Positions 18,781 to 28,404 are shown, counted from the stretch's first letter. The stretch: 64,000 bases of DNA from Pantoea allii (GCF_002307475.1 NZ_NTMH01000037.1:44921-108920), one strand, 5' to 3'. The notes: generated by a model from the sequence alone, not told the origin. Translations and numbers: made by a program.

Positions 18781-19128
18781 ATGAGTGATGAAGTAGTAGC
18801 ACTGCCGTTGCAGTTTACCGACGCAGCAGCCAACAAAGTTAAGAATCTGATTGCTGACGAAGATAACCCGGCGCTGAAGCTGCGTGTGTATATCACTGGT
18901 GGTGGTTGCAGCGGCTTTCAGTATGGTTTTACCTTCGACGATCAAATGAATGACGGCGATATGACCATCGAGAAGCAGGGCGTTTCGCTGGTGGTTGATC
19001 CCATGAGCCTGCAATATCTGGTGGGCGGTTCTGTGGATTACACTGAAGGGCTGGAAGGATCGCGCTTTATCGTGACCAACCCCAATGCCAAAACTACCTG
19101 CGGCTGCGGGTCGTCATTTAGCATCTGA
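18781..19128 (+). CDS. erpA: Iron-sulfur cluster insertion protein ErpA
   Basis: ErpA is an A-type carrier that delivers Fe-S clusters to apoproteins, including isoprenoid enzymes IspG and IspH. The 115-residue product has the three conserved cysteines in [11 protein letters not shown] (~42) and TTCGCGSSF near the C-terminus. The start has a GGAG upstream. A 10-base tandem repeat, TAGCATCTGA, begins just before the stop codon, so the stop trinucleotide is duplicated downstream. Confidence 0.97.
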   Translation: MSDEVVALPLQFTDAAANKVKNLIADEDNPALKLRVYITGGGCSGFQYGFTFDDQMNDGDMTIEKQGVSLVVDPMSLQYLVGGSVDYTEGLEGSRFIVTNPNAKTTCGCGSSFSI

Positions 19129-19142
19129 TAGCATCTGATTAG

Positions 19143-19168
19143 CGAGCCGCCATCACCCGGCGGCCTCG
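19143..19168. terminator. Hairpin between erpA and the convergent small gene
   Basis: CGAG-CCGCC ... GGCGG-C-CTCG (19143-19168) sits 15 bases after the erpA stop and directly abuts the stop of the opposing gene. It could terminate erpA; the T run is short. Confidence 0.55.
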
Positions 19169-19169
19169 T

Positions 19170-19421
19170 TTACCATTCAATGGTCACCAGCCGATCGCTG
19201 GTTCCCCTACTCCCCTGGCGTTTTAGCACCGTTTGCGTCACGCGCGGCTGTGCGCTGATTTGACGACCACACTCAACCTGCGGCACAGATTGACCCACTG
19301 AAGTGTTAATTTCACAACGTGAATAGATGACGAGTCTGACGTTAATAGAGCCGGTCGTCGATCCCGCGAATGCCTGTTGCGCGATCACAAGCCCTATGGC
19401 CAGAAGCAGGGCTTTGGTCAT
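19170..19421 (-). CDS. Small predicted secreted protein, unknown function
   Basis: I do not recognise this 83-residue protein. The start at 19421 gives a clear Sec signal peptide (MTKALLLAIGLVIAQQAFAG); the open frame extends 16 codons further without a plausible leader. The mature part of about 63 residues has two cysteines (SRCEIN and VECGRQ) about 18 residues apart, suitable for a disulfide. The TGSINVRLVIYSRCEIN segment is reminiscent of single-domain fimbrial or spore-coat-U-like beta proteins, a weak resemblance only. It sits alone between erpA and btuF, where E. coli has yadS. No chaperone or usher gene is nearby. Confidence 0.65.
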   Translation of the reverse strand: MTKALLLAIGLVIAQQAFAGSTTGSINVRLVIYSRCEINTSVGQSVPQVECGRQISAQPRVTQTVLKRQGSRGTSDRLVTIEW

Positions 19422-19561
19422 ATTTAAATACCTGGTGTAGTAAAAAGCGCTGAGCGCTAAAAAGGACATCGGGCTTACGTGGCACGTGTCTCATATCTAA
19501 AATTAACGGCAGTAAGGGTGATTTCTTTAATTTATAGCGTTACGCACGCCAGTCTGCAGCA

Positions 19562-20356
19562 TTATTCAACTGGATGCAGGGCTTTACAAAGCTGGTCTGC
19601 GGCTAACAGGATGCGCGGACCCGGGCGGCTGATCCAGTCGTCGTTAAGGGCAATGACTCTGACGCTAAGTTGTGGCAGCCAGAATTGCGCAGTCTGACTC
19701 GCCTGTTGGGCATCGCCGGTGGTAATGATGACCTGAGGATGGCGCATCAGCACCTGTTCACGACTCACCTGAGGCCAACTGACCGCACTGTCAGCAAAGA
19801 TATTCTGCCCACCGCACAGCCTGATGACGTCGTTCTGCAGCGACGCCTTAGCCGCGGTAAACATGGGTGAAAAGCCAAACTGCAGAAAGACCGGGACAGG
19901 GCGCTGTTGGCTATAGCGCTGTCGCAGTGCGGCTTCCTGCTTTCGCAGTTGCCCGGCGGCTTGCGCGGCGCGTTGCGGGTCCGGACTCCACGTTGCTAAT
20001 CCCGCCAGCGCATCAATCATGTCATCCAGCGTTGAGGCATCGACCCATTCCACGTTAATACCGAACTGCCGCAGCTGATCCACCTGACGCTGCGGGTTAC
20101 CGCCACGCCAAGCGAGTACCACATCGGGTTTAAGCTGCAAAATACGTTCGAGATTAATACCCTGCCAGTTAGCAACCTGTTCAATTTTTTTCGCCTCAGG
20201 GGGATAACTGGACCATGCGCTGACCGCAATCGGAGTAATCCCGGCGGCAAAGGCCAGTTCAGTCAGGTGTGGGGCAAGGGTGATGACGCGGGACGGGGCA
20301 GCAAACAGGCTGCTGCTCAACAGCAGCAGCCAGCAAAACAGCAGGTGTTTAGCCAC
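19562..20356 (-). CDS. btuF: Vitamin B12 periplasmic binding protein
   Basis: BtuF carries cobalamin in the periplasm to the BtuCD importer, which is not in this window. The 264-residue product has a signal peptide ([20 protein letters not shown]) and the class III pattern: [33 protein letters not shown] (~83) and [12 protein letters not shown] (~200). The start is GTG at 20356, overlapping the last 8 bases of mtnN; the family begins with this residue, although the frame is open further upstream inside mtnN. mtnN-btuF is the usual pair. Confidence 0.93.
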   Translation of the reverse strand: MAKHLLFCWLLLLSSSLFAAPSRVITLAPHLTELAFAAGITPIAVSAWSSYPPEAKKIEQVANWQGINLERILQLKPDVVLAWRGGNPQRQVDQLRQFGINVEWVDASTLDDMIDALAGLATWSPDPQRAAQAAGQLRKQEAALRQRYSQQRPVPVFLQFGFSPMFTAAKASLQNDVIRLCGGQNIFADSAVSWPQVSREQVLMRHPQVIITTGDAQQASQTAQFWLPQLSVRVIALNDDWISRPGPRILLAADQLCKALHPVE

Positions 20357-21047
20357 GAGCCAGACGGGCCAGCAAATTTTCAACCATCAATGATGACTGT
20401 CTGGCGGCGACGCTTAGAAACTCGTCAAAGCTCAGGTGGGATTCCTGATCGGCAACGTCGGAAATCGCCCTGACGACCACAAAAGGCACCTGGAACTGAT
20501 GGCAGACGTGGCCGATGGCGGTCGCTTCCATTTCAACCGCAATGGCCTGCGGGAAGGTCGCACGGATGCGTGCCAGGGGTTCTGAACCATTGATAAAGGC
20601 ATCGCCGCTGACCACCAGACCGCGCACGGCGTTCAGGTTTAGCTGCTTTATGCAGGCTTCCGCCTCGGCAATCAGGTTACTATCAGCCGTAAAGGCGGCA
20701 GGACAACCTGCCATCTGGCCTGGTTCATAGCCAAACGCCGTGACGTCAGCATCGTGATAGCGCACTTCTTCAGACACCACGATGTCGCCCACGGTTAATG
20801 TAGGGGCTAAACCGCCCGCGGAGCCGGTGTTAATAACCAGATCGGGTTTACATAATTGCAGCAGCAGCGTTGTGCCGAGAGCGGCTGAGGTTTTACCGAT
20901 GCCTGATTTCAGCAACGCAACCTCGACACCATTGAGTGTGCCTGTGTAAATTTCACAACCCGCCAGAGACAGTGTCTGGCGGTTTTCAATTTTGTCACGC
21001 AGCAGGGTAACTTCCTGCTCCATTGCGCCAATGATGCCTGCTTTCAT
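20349..21047 (-). CDS. mtnN: 5'-methylthioadenosine/S-adenosylhomocysteine nucleosidase
   Basis: MtnN (Pfs) cleaves adenine from methylthioadenosine, S-adenosylhomocysteine and 5'-deoxyadenosine, recycling SAM by-products and feeding autoinducer-2 synthesis. The 232-residue product matches E. coli. It shows IIGAMEQEV at the N-terminus (catalytic Glu-12), NTGSAGGL (~77), [11 protein letters not shown] (~173) and the catalytic Asp in RAISDVADQ (~197). It overlaps btuF by 8 bases and is divergent from dgt. Confidence 0.97.
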   Translation of the reverse strand: MKAGIIGAMEQEVTLLRDKIENRQTLSLAGCEIYTGTLNGVEVALLKSGIGKTSAALGTTLLLQLCKPDLVINTGSAGGLAPTLTVGDIVVSEEVRYHDADVTAFGYEPGQMAGCPAAFTADSNLIAEAEACIKQLNLNAVRGLVVSGDAFINGSEPLARIRATFPQAIAVEMEATAIGHVCHQFQVPFVVVRAISDVADQESHLSFDEFLSVAARQSSLMVENLLARLARG

Positions 21048-21139
21048 TTTGCGTCTCGCTAATGTAATGAATGTAAAAATCGGGCATAGTCTATCATGGC
21101 AATGACGGGATTATTTCACGAAAAAATACGGGGACATGT

Positions 21140-22630
21140 ATGGCAGCGATCAATTTCAGGACGAAGATCAGCTTCACTCGCCCTTATAGCAACCGTAAAG
21201 ATCCGCAAGGCGAATATTTTATTACCCGCCATTTTGAAAGCGATCGCGGACGCATCATTAATTCGGCGGCTATTCGCCGACTGCAACAAAAAACGCAGGT
21301 ATTCCCGTTGGAGCGTAACGCCGCAGTACGTTCCCGCCTGACGCATTCGCTTGAAGTGCAGCAAACCGGTCGATATATCAGTAAAGAGATTCTGCAAACG
21401 CTAAAAACGCAGGGTGGACTGGCAAAATATGGACTGGAAGACATGGAAGGAGCATTTGAAAGCCTGGTCGAAATGGCGTGCCTGCTACATGATGTGGGTA
21501 ATCCACCGTTTGGCCATTTCGGCGAAGCCGCCATTAACGACTGGTTTGAAGATAATCTGGCTGCCGAGCTGGTCGATCCGCTGGTAGCTGGGGTAGAAAC
21601 TGATGAGCAGCGCCATGCGTTTGACCAGATGAACGCCATGATTCGTCAGGATTTATGCCATTTTGAAGGCAATGCTCAGGCCATTCGCATGGTGCACACG
21701 CTGCTGGAGCTTAACCTGAGCTATTCCCAGGTTGCCTGTATTCTAAAATATACTGCGCCGGCATGGTGGCAGGGCGAGAAACCGGCTGAATTTAGCGTCT
21801 TAATGAAAAAACCGGGTTTCTATCTCTCTGAACGGGAATATATCCGCGACCTCCGTGCGGCCACCAATTTGACGGAGCATCATCGTTTCCCCCTGACCTA
21901 TATCATGGAAGCGGCTGATGACATTTCATATTGTATTGCCGATTTGGATGATGCCGTCGAAAAAGCCATTTTCAATGTAGACAGTTTGTATGAATATCTC
22001 AGCAAAGCCTGGGGGCCGATAAATAATAACGATGCGTTCAGCCGCACTGTAGGCGAAGCCTGGCGCGAGGCGGGAAGTAAAAAACGCCGCAGCCGTAGCG
22101 ATCAATTCTTCATGTCACTCCGGGTTAATGTTCAGAATGTTCTGGTCACCTATGCCGTTAAGCGTTTTATTGATAACCTGCCCGCTATTTTTGATGGAAA
22201 ATTCAACCATGCGTTATTAGAAGATGAGGGTGAAGAGGGCCGTTTACTACAAATATTTAAAACCGTTGCGCGTCAGCAGGTGTTTAATCACTCTGAGGTT
22301 GAACAGTTGGAACTCCAGGGTTACCGGGTTATTAAAGGCTTGCTGGAAATATATCAGCCGCTGATGATATTAAATTATGAAGCTTTCACCACGCTGATAA
22401 ACGAAGACTTTTTACGCAATCACCCGATTGAAACGCGCCTGTTTCATAAGCTTTCTGGAAAACACAGGAAAGCCTATTTGCATAAAATGCGCACGCTGGT
22501 TGTTGAACATAAATATGAGCGTTTATTATGGGAGCGGTATTATCGGTTTCGCTTAATTCAGGACTACATCAGTGGCATGACCGATCTCTATGCCTGGGAT
22601 GAGTACCGTCGTTTGATGGCGGTGGAATAA
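21140..22630 (+). CDS. dgt: Deoxyguanosinetriphosphate triphosphohydrolase
   Basis: Dgt hydrolyses dGTP to deoxyguanosine and triphosphate, influencing dNTP pools and phage defence. The 496-residue product has the HD-domain metal ligands in RLTHSLEV (~69) and [15 protein letters not shown] (~116), and the [16 protein letters not shown] segment (~268). Similarity to E. coli Dgt starts at this ATG ([10 protein letters not shown]). It is a single gene, divergent from mtnN. Confidence 0.96.
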   Translation: MAAINFRTKISFTRPYSNRKDPQGEYFITRHFESDRGRIINSAAIRRLQQKTQVFPLERNAAVRSRLTHSLEVQQTGRYISKEILQTLKTQGGLAKYGLEDMEGAFESLVEMACLLHDVGNPPFGHFGEAAINDWFEDNLAAELVDPLVAGVETDEQRHAFDQMNAMIRQDLCHFEGNAQAIRMVHTLLELNLSYSQVACILKYTAPAWWQGEKPAEFSVLMKKPGFYLSEREYIRDLRAATNLTEHHRFPLTYIMEAADDISYCIADLDDAVEKAIFNVDSLYEYLSKAWGPINNNDAFSRTVGEAWREAGSKKRRSRSDQFFMSLRVNVQNVLVTYAVKRFIDNLPAIFDGKFNHALLEDEGEEGRLLQIFKTVARQQVFNHSEVEQLELQGYRVIKGLLEIYQPLMILNYEAFTTLINEDFLRNHPIETRLFHKLSGKHRKAYLHKMRTLVVEHKYERLLWERYYRFRLIQDYISGMTDLYAWDEYRRLMAVE

Positions 22631-22685
22631 GCCGAGAATTGTAAAGAGCGCGAATAAATTTTTACCTTTGCCTAAAACTTTTAGA

Positions 22686-22714
22686 GGAACTTCGCGCTAA
22701 AACATTTATCTCAA
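22686..22714 (+). promoter_or_regulatory. Sigma-E promoter of degP
   Basis: GGAACTT (22686-22692), a 16-base spacer and TCTCAA (22709-22714) match the sigma-E consensus (GGAACTT, 16 bases, TCTRA). The degP ATG lies about 50 bases downstream. E. coli degP is a known sigma-E target with the same -35 sequence. Confidence 0.85.
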
Positions 22715-22763
22715 CATTCGACCACAGCAATGGTCAGTATATCCATCATTGTGAGATACCAAA

Positions 22764-24218
22764 ATGAAAAAAACCTCGTTAATGTTAAGCGCCCTGGCGC
22801 TTAGTCTTGGCATGGCACTGACCCCTGTGAGTGCTTTCGCTGCAGAAACGTCATCTTCCGTTTCATCCTCCACGACCCAGCCGTTGCCAAGCCTTGCCCC
22901 GATGCTGGAGAAGGTGATGCCTTCGGTTGTAAGCATCAGCGTTGAGGGAAGCACCACGGTCAAAACGCCGCGGATGCCACAGCAGTTCCAGCAATTTTTT
23001 GGCGATAATTCGCCTTTCTGCCAGGACGGTTCGCCGTTCATGGGCTCGCCCCTGTGTCAGGGCGCGGGTGGCAGCGGCGGCGGTGCGCCTGCCGGTCCTG
23101 ATACGCAGCAGCAAAAATTTAAAGCGTTGGGTTCAGGCGTCATTATTAACGCAGAAAAAGGCTATGTGGTGACCAATAACCATGTGGTCAATGATGCGAC
23201 GAAAATCCAGGTCAAACTGAGCGACGGCCGTAGCTACGATGCTAAGGTGATCGGCAAGGACCCCAGCTCCGATATCGCCCTGATTCAACTGGAAGGCGCG
23301 AAGAATCTGACCGCGATCAAAATGGCTGACTCCGACAATTTACGCGTTGGCGATTATACCGTGGCGATCGGTAACCCCTATGGCCTGGGCGAAACCGTGA
23401 CATCGGGCATTGTCTCGGCGTTAGGACGTAGTGGTCTGAACGTTGAGAACTATGAAAACTTTATTCAGACCGATGCCGCGATTAACCGCGGTAACTCGGG
23501 TGGTGCCCTGGTCAATCTCAACGGAGAGCTGATCGGTATTAATACCGCTATTCTGGCTCCGGACGGAGGCAACATTGGTATCGGTTTTGCCATCCCAAGC
23601 AACATGGTGAAAAATCTGACCGCCCAGATGGTGGAATATGGTCAGGTGAAACGCGGCGAGCTTGGTATCATGGGGACCGAGCTTAATTCTGAACTGGCTA
23701 AAGCGATGAAAGTCGATGCGCAACGCGGCGCGTTCGTCAGCCAGGTGGTGCCAAATTCAGCCGCAGCAAAAGGCGGCATTAAAGCCGGAGACGTGATCGT
23801 TTCCATGAACGGCAAGCCATTGACCAGCTTTGCCTCACTGCGTGCCGAAGTGGGATCGTTACCGGTGGGCACTACGCTGAAGCTGGGCCTGCTGCGTGAC
23901 GGTAAACCACTGGATGTCTCTGTGCAGTTGCAGCAGAGCACACAGGACAAAGTGCAGTCCGCGACGATTTACACGGGCATTGAAGGTGCGGATCTGAGCA
24001 ACAACGCAGGCAAAGAGAAAGGGGTTCGGGTCGATAGCGTAAAAGCAGGCAGTGCTGCGGCACGAGTAGGCCTTAAAAAAGGCGACCTGATTCTTGGCGT
24101 CAACCAGCAGCCGGTAACCAACTTAGGGGAACTGCGTAAGATTCTGGATACCAAACCACCGGTACTGGCGCTGAATGTGCAACGCGGCGATACCTCGCTT
24201 TATCTGCTGATGCAGTAA
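22764..24218 (+). CDS. degP: Periplasmic serine endoprotease DegP (Do)
   Basis: DegP degrades and chaperones misfolded envelope proteins in the periplasm, especially outer-membrane porins. The 484-residue precursor has a signal peptide ending SAFAAE, a trypsin-like domain with His in VTNNHVV (~136), Asp in SSDIALI (~166) and Ser in GNSGGAL (~242), then two PDZ domains (~290-380 and ~400-480). The Q-linker near residue 85-115 is Gly- and Pro-rich and contains two cysteines (FCQDG, LCQGAG), as in the regulatory LA loop. A sigma-E promoter precedes it and a terminator follows. Confidence 0.97.
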   Translation: MKKTSLMLSALALSLGMALTPVSAFAAETSSSVSSSTTQPLPSLAPMLEKVMPSVVSISVEGSTTVKTPRMPQQFQQFFGDNSPFCQDGSPFMGSPLCQGAGGSGGGAPAGPDTQQQKFKALGSGVIINAEKGYVVTNNHVVNDATKIQVKLSDGRSYDAKVIGKDPSSDIALIQLEGAKNLTAIKMADSDNLRVGDYTVAIGNPYGLGETVTSGIVSALGRSGLNVENYENFIQTDAAINRGNSGGALVNLNGELIGINTAILAPDGGNIGIGFAIPSNMVKNLTAQMVEYGQVKRGELGIMGTELNSELAKAMKVDAQRGAFVSQVVPNSAAAKGGIKAGDVIVSMNGKPLTSFASLRAEVGSLPVGTTLKLGLLRDGKPLDVSVQLQQSTQDKVQSATIYTGIEGADLSNNAGKEKGVRVDSVKAGSAAARVGLKKGDLILGVNQQPVTNLGELRKILDTKPPVLALNVQRGDTSLYLLMQ

Positions 24219-24237
24219 TCACAGTCTTGTGTTGAGC

Positions 24238-24262
24238 AGGCGGACTTCGGTCCGCCTTTTTT
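24238..24262 (+). terminator. Rho-independent terminator of degP
   Basis: AGGCGGAC-TTCG-GTCCGCCT (24238-24257) followed by a T run, 20 bases after the stop codon. Confidence 0.9.
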
Positions 24263-24271
24263 ATGCCAAAA

Positions 24272-24285
24272 ATCACAAATGTGAT
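24272..24285. promoter_or_regulatory. Palindrome upstream of cdaR, possible operator
   Basis: ATCACA-AA-TGTGAT is a perfect inverted repeat 110 bases before the cdaR start. Its half sites point outward relative to a CRP site (TGTGA inward), so CRP binding is not implied. An autoregulatory CdaR site or another operator is possible; this is inference. Confidence 0.35.
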
Positions 24286-24394
24286 GCCTGCCGCATTTCT
24301 GTTAACGCCGCCGCGGCTATGGGCGAATGCATAATGTTCTGCGCGTGACGCACCGCTATCCTGTTCTCCCTCTTATATGACTCAGGAGTAAAGG

Positions 24395-25552
24395 ATGGCT
24401 ACCTGTCATCTCGACGCACGGCTGGCGCAGGAAATTGTCGCGCGCACCATGAAAATCATTGATGGTAATGTCAACGTCATGGACGCACGTGGACGAATCA
24501 TTGGCAGCGGCGACAGGGAGCGCATTGGCGAGTTGCATGAGGGCGCGCTGTTGGTGTTGTCTCAGGGACGCATCGTGGATATTGATGATGCCGTGGCAAG
24601 GCATCTGCATGGCGTGCGGCCGGGCATTAATCTTCCGCTGCGCATTGACGGGGCGATCGTTGGCGTAATTGGTCTGACAGGCGAGCCGGGTGCACTCCGT
24701 CACTATGGTGAGCTGGTCTGTATGGCGGCAGAGATGATGCTGGAGCAGGCACGGCTGTTACATATGCTGGCTCAGGACAGCCGCCTGCGTGAAGAGCTGG
24801 TGCTTAACCTGATTCGCAGTGATGAGCTGACGCCGCAACTGACGGAATGGGCTCAGCGCCTGGGGATCGATCTTAATCAGCCCCGCGTTGTGGCGGTTAT
24901 CGAAGTCGACAGCGGGCAGTTAGGCGTGGACAGCGCCATGTCTGAGTTACAACAGCTGCAAACGTTACTGACAACGCCTGTCAGGGATAACCTGATAGCC
25001 ATTGTGTCGTTGACCGAAATGGTGGTACTGAAGCCCGCCTTAAACGCACACGGACGTTACGACCAGTACGATCACCGGCGGCGGGTTGAACAGCTCATGC
25101 AGCGTATGAACGAAAGCGGTCATCTGCGTATGCGTATTGCACTGGGCAACTTCTTTACCGGCCCGGGCAGCATTGCCCGCTCTTATCGCACCGCGCACAC
25201 GACCATGGTGGTGGGAAAGCAGCGTATGCCAGACGTACGCAGCTACTTTTATCAGGACCTGATGCTCCCGGTCTTGCTGGACAGTTTGCGCGGTGGCTGG
25301 CAGGCAAACGAACTGGCGCGTCCGCTGGAAAAACTGAAAAGTATGGACAGCAATGGCTTACTGCGGCGCACTTTGAGCGCCTGGTTCAGCAATAACGTGC
25401 AGCCCGGTGCCACGTCGCGGGCGCTGTTTATCCACCGTAATACTCTGGAGTACCGCCTCAATCGCATTGCTGAATTGACGGGACTGAACATTGGCCATTT
25501 TGACGACCGGTTACTGCTGTATATTGCATTACAGTTGGATGAGCAGGGCTGA
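24395..25552 (+). CDS. cdaR: Carbohydrate diacid regulator CdaR
   Basis: CdaR (SdaR) activates genes for uptake and use of D-glucarate, D-galactarate and D-glycerate in E. coli. The 385-residue product has the N-terminal diacid recognition domain (IVARTMKIIDGNVNVMD, GSGDRERIGELHEGAL), a middle GGDEF-like domain (~150-290) and a C-terminal PucR helix-turn-helix (ALFIHRNTLEYRLNRIAELTG, ~340-360). ATG 24395 follows CAGGAG. None of its known target genes lies in this window; an alginate-lyase-family gene follows closely (31 bases), which is not the E. coli order. Confidence 0.95.
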   Translation: MATCHLDARLAQEIVARTMKIIDGNVNVMDARGRIIGSGDRERIGELHEGALLVLSQGRIVDIDDAVARHLHGVRPGINLPLRIDGAIVGVIGLTGEPGALRHYGELVCMAAEMMLEQARLLHMLAQDSRLREELVLNLIRSDELTPQLTEWAQRLGIDLNQPRVVAVIEVDSGQLGVDSAMSELQQLQTLLTTPVRDNLIAIVSLTEMVVLKPALNAHGRYDQYDHRRRVEQLMQRMNESGHLRMRIALGNFFTGPGSIARSYRTAHTTMVVGKQRMPDVRSYFYQDLMLPVLLDSLRGGWQANELARPLEKLKSMDSNGLLRRTLSAWFSNNVQPGATSRALFIHRNTLEYRLNRIAELTGLNIGHFDDRLLLYIALQLDEQG

Positions 25553-25583
25553 GGCTGTTCACCGTAACCAGGAGGAACCCCAG

Positions 25584-26795
25584 ATGCGTACACTGTCTTT
25601 AACACTTTGCCTGCTGATATTCACGTTCACCTGTCAGGCACGGCCTGACAACCTGGTTTTTCTGTCTGCTGACGCGTTAGTGAAAACCCGACAGGCACTC
25701 CAGAAGCATCAGGCAGATGCACTGACCGAACAGGCCTGGCGTCAGTTGCAACATCAGGCGGATAAGGCGCTCAGTCAGCCTGACCCCAGCGTCATGGACA
25801 AAGGTCTGATACCACCCAGCGGCTCGCGGCATGACTATCTCAGCCTGAGCGCCTACTGGTGGCCGGACGCCCGGCAGAAAACGGGTTTACCCTGGATACG
25901 TCGGGATGGTGAAGTGAATCCTGATACCAAAAACGACCAAACCGACGGCGTGCGCCTGGCGCGATTTAGCGCAGACGTGCAGGCACTGGCGTTGGCATGG
26001 TTCTTTTCAGGGGATGCGCGCTACGCCAGCAAGGCACAATCCATGATCCGCCACTGGTTTATCGATCCTGCCCGTCGTATGAACCCAAACCTGAACTACG
26101 CGCAGGGCATTCCGGGTCGAACCGCGGGTCGTCATGATGGCGTTCTGGACGGGCGCTATTTTGCAACCCGCATGGTTGATGCGCTGATATTGCTGCGTCA
26201 GTCGCCCGGCTGGCGGAATAGCGACGAGGCGGCGTTGCATCGCTGGTTCAGCGACTATCTCAGTTGGTTGCAGACCAGTAAGCTGGCGCAACAGGAGCGG
26301 AATGCGCCCAATAACCACGGTAGTTGGTACAGTGTTCAGGTTGCCGGCATTGCCGCTTATCTGGACAACCGTGCGGTGATTGCAAACATGACTGCCCTGG
26401 CCAAAAGCAAGATTGACGGGCAAATAGAGCGTGAGGGAACTCAACCGCTTGAACTGGCCCGAACCCGTTCTTTTCATTACAGCTTCTTTAATTTACAGGC
26501 ACTAACCGCAATGGCGGCGTTGGCTTCCCAGCGGGGAGAGGGCGATCTCTGGCATTATAAAAATAAACAGGGCGGCTCACTGCTGACTGCGCTGGACTAT
26601 ATGGCGCCTTTTAGCGATCCGGCACGTCACTGGCCGTGGAAAACGCGCGAACGTAACAGCGAACGGTTAATTCCCTTGCTGCTGTTGGCGGATACCACGC
26701 TCAAGTCAGAACGTTACCAATCCTGGATCAATCACGTGGTATGGCGTGATGCGCCTGCCGAGGTGGTGCGCGACGTGTGGTTGCTCAGGCACTAA
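25584..26795 (+). CDS. Alginate lyase family protein, periplasmic
   Basis: The 403-residue product has a signal peptide (MRTLSLTLCLLIFTFTCQA) and an alpha/alpha-toroid alginate-lyase-type domain. Supporting motifs are LSAYWWPD near residue 90, the NNHGSWYSVQ motif (~248, conserved Asn-His in AlgL-like lyases) and ELARTRSFHYSFFNLQA (~290-306) with the conserved Arg/His/Tyr. Related proteins cleave uronate polymers by beta-elimination, but the substrate here is unknown. A strong AGGAGG precedes the ATG. It lies 31 bases after cdaR, the sugar-diacid regulator, and may be co-transcribed. It is absent from this locus in E. coli; an origin by gain is inference. Confidence 0.8.
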   Translation: MRTLSLTLCLLIFTFTCQARPDNLVFLSADALVKTRQALQKHQADALTEQAWRQLQHQADKALSQPDPSVMDKGLIPPSGSRHDYLSLSAYWWPDARQKTGLPWIRRDGEVNPDTKNDQTDGVRLARFSADVQALALAWFFSGDARYASKAQSMIRHWFIDPARRMNPNLNYAQGIPGRTAGRHDGVLDGRYFATRMVDALILLRQSPGWRNSDEAALHRWFSDYLSWLQTSKLAQQERNAPNNHGSWYSVQVAGIAAYLDNRAVIANMTALAKSKIDGQIEREGTQPLELARTRSFHYSFFNLQALTAMAALASQRGEGDLWHYKNKQGGSLLTALDYMAPFSDPARHWPWKTRERNSERLIPLLLLADTTLKSERYQSWINHVVWRDAPAEVVRDVWLLRH

Positions 26796-26810
26796 CCGGG
26801 CAGGGTGACA

Positions 26811-26861
26811 ACAAAAAAGGCCAGCCGCGTGAGGTGAATTCCACCACATACGGCTGGCCTT
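26811..26861 (-). terminator. Terminator between the lyase gene and yaeH
   Basis: An 11-pair stem AAGGCCAGCCG / CGGCTGGCCTT (26817-26861) encloses a smaller stem GGTG / CACC. On the minus strand it runs into a T stretch, so it terminates yaeH; it probably serves the convergent lyase gene too. Confidence 0.85.
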
Positions 26862-26878
26862 ATCGTTGTCTGAAATAA

Positions 26879-27271
26879 TTAACGACCGTTGCGGGTCAGT
26901 TTTTCCAGATCGGATTCAATTTCCGCGATCTTATGAGAAACCACACCTTCAAGATGACGCAGGTCATCGAGGATTTTACGTTTCAGATCGACTTCAACCT
27001 GGTCGCGCTGACAGATTTGATCCAGTTCATCAATAACATAACGCAGGTTCGGGCTGATTTCCTGCACTTCACGATAGCCCTGAGAGGCGTTATCGGCAAC
27101 GACGGTTTTACGCTGACGAGGATATTTAAATTTCACGCTTTTGGCGAAGAATTCACCTTTATCTTTGCGGAAATAAATTTTCAAAATATCGTTATTCGCT
27201 TCCTGACGCAGGCTATAGCGATCGATATCCTCAGGGTTACTAATGCCTAAGCTCTTAATATTGTCATACAT
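26879..27271 (-). CDS. yaeH: YaeH family protein (DUF3461), unknown function
   Basis: This 130-residue protein is YaeH, conserved in Enterobacterales without an assigned role. The sequence is highly charged, with [25 protein letters not shown] in two adjacent basic patches and a C-terminal helical region (residues ~75-130) of likely coiled-coil character ([17 protein letters not shown]). No signal peptide or membrane segment. It lies downstream of dapD on the same strand with a 228-base gap. Confidence 0.9.
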   Translation of the reverse strand: MYDNIKSLGISNPEDIDRYSLRQEANNDILKIYFRKDKGEFFAKSVKFKYPRQRKTVVADNASQGYREVQEISPNLRYVIDELDQICQRDQVEVDLKRKILDDLRHLEGVVSHKIAEIESDLEKLTRNGR

Positions 27272-27455
27272 AACGTTTTTTCCACCAAATGAATAAGCGC
27301 GCAGAAGTGTTCATGACTTAATGACTATAGACATAAATAACATGAATCAGTGCGCAACAGGATTTAACTGGCGCGAATTATGACCTGGATGAAAAGTAAA
27401 CGCACCTGTTGGTTCGCGTAGAAAAACAACATTACCCGTAACAGCTGTAAACAAA

Positions 27456-27484
27456 AGATGACGGGCTGTCTGGTGCAGCCCGTC
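27456..27484 (-). terminator. Terminator of dapD
   Basis: GACGGGCTG (27460-27468) and CAGCCCGTC (27476-27484) form a nine-pair stem 15 bases after the dapD stop on the minus strand; the following T run is short. The remaining bases up to yaeH (27272-27455) hold nothing else I can support beyond a likely yaeH promoter. Confidence 0.6.
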
Positions 27485-27499
27485 CGACAGTCCGACAAA

Positions 27500-28324
27500 T
27501 TAGTCGATAGTGCGCAGCAGTTCGTTGATACCGGTTTTCGCCAGGGTTTTCGCATCGACCTTTTTCACGATCACTGCACAGTAGAGGCTGTAGCTACCAT
27601 CTTTAGACGGCAGATTACCCGAGACGACGACAGAACCGGCAGGTACGCGACCATAGTGGATCTCTCCGGTTTCGCGGTCGTAAATCTTGGTACTCTGACC
27701 GATGTAAACGCCCATTGAAATGACGGAGCCTTCTTCAACGATGACGCCTTCAACAATTTCAGAACGTGCACCAATAAAGCAGTTATCTTCGATAATGGTT
27801 GGGTTGGCCTGCAGCGGCTCAAGGACACCACCGATTCCTACACCACCGGATAAATGCACGTTTTTACCAATCTGCGCACAGGAGCCAACGGTCGCCCAGG
27901 TATCCACCATGGTGCCTTCGTCAACATAGGCACCGATATTTACATAGGAAGGCATTAACACCGTGTTACGCGCAATATAGGCACCTTTGCGTACCGCAGC
28001 AGGCGGTACAACGCGGAAGCCCGCTGCTTTAAAGCGCGCGTCATCCCAGTCGGCAAACTTCATCGGTACTTTGTCATAAAAACGGGTTTCAGCCCCTTCC
28101 ATCACCTGATTGTCATTGATGCGGAAAGAGAGCAGAACGGCCTTTTTCAGCCACTGATGCGTTACCCATTCACCCTCGATTTTTTCAGAAACGCGTAGCT
28201 CACCGCTGTCCAGTTTAGCGATAACCTGATTAATCGCTTCGCGAGTTTCCGTATCGACACTGGTCGGGGTGATATCAGCGCGACGTTCGAAGGCAGATTC
28301 AATAACACTCTGTAACTGTTGCAT
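27500..28324 (-). CDS. dapD: 2,3,4,5-tetrahydropyridine-2,6-dicarboxylate N-succinyltransferase
   Basis: DapD transfers succinyl from succinyl-CoA to tetrahydrodipicolinate in the lysine and diaminopimelate pathway. The 274-residue product equals E. coli. An N-terminal helical domain is followed by a left-handed beta helix of hexapeptide repeats (e.g. [20 protein letters not shown], ~140-160; [17 protein letters not shown]). It lies between glnD and yaeH, the conserved context. Confidence 0.97.
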   Translation of the reverse strand: MQQLQSVIESAFERRADITPTSVDTETREAINQVIAKLDSGELRVSEKIEGEWVTHQWLKKAVLLSFRINDNQVMEGAETRFYDKVPMKFADWDDARFKAAGFRVVPPAAVRKGAYIARNTVLMPSYVNIGAYVDEGTMVDTWATVGSCAQIGKNVHLSGGVGIGGVLEPLQANPTIIEDNCFIGARSEIVEGVIVEEGSVISMGVYIGQSTKIYDRETGEIHYGRVPAGSVVVSGNLPSKDGSYSLYCAVIVKKVDAKTLAKTGINELLRTID

Positions 28325-28404
28325 ATTTTTTCCTGATCTGTCATTTGTGGTGCCAGCCAGTGACCGGCACGGGTAAAAAGTTGATGTTCACAAATTGAAG
28401 CGGG

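Noticed and set aside
24272..24285. CRP binding site ahead of cdaR
   Set aside because: The TCACA and TGTGA halves are in the reverse order and two bases apart, not the TGTGA-N6-TCACA arrangement.
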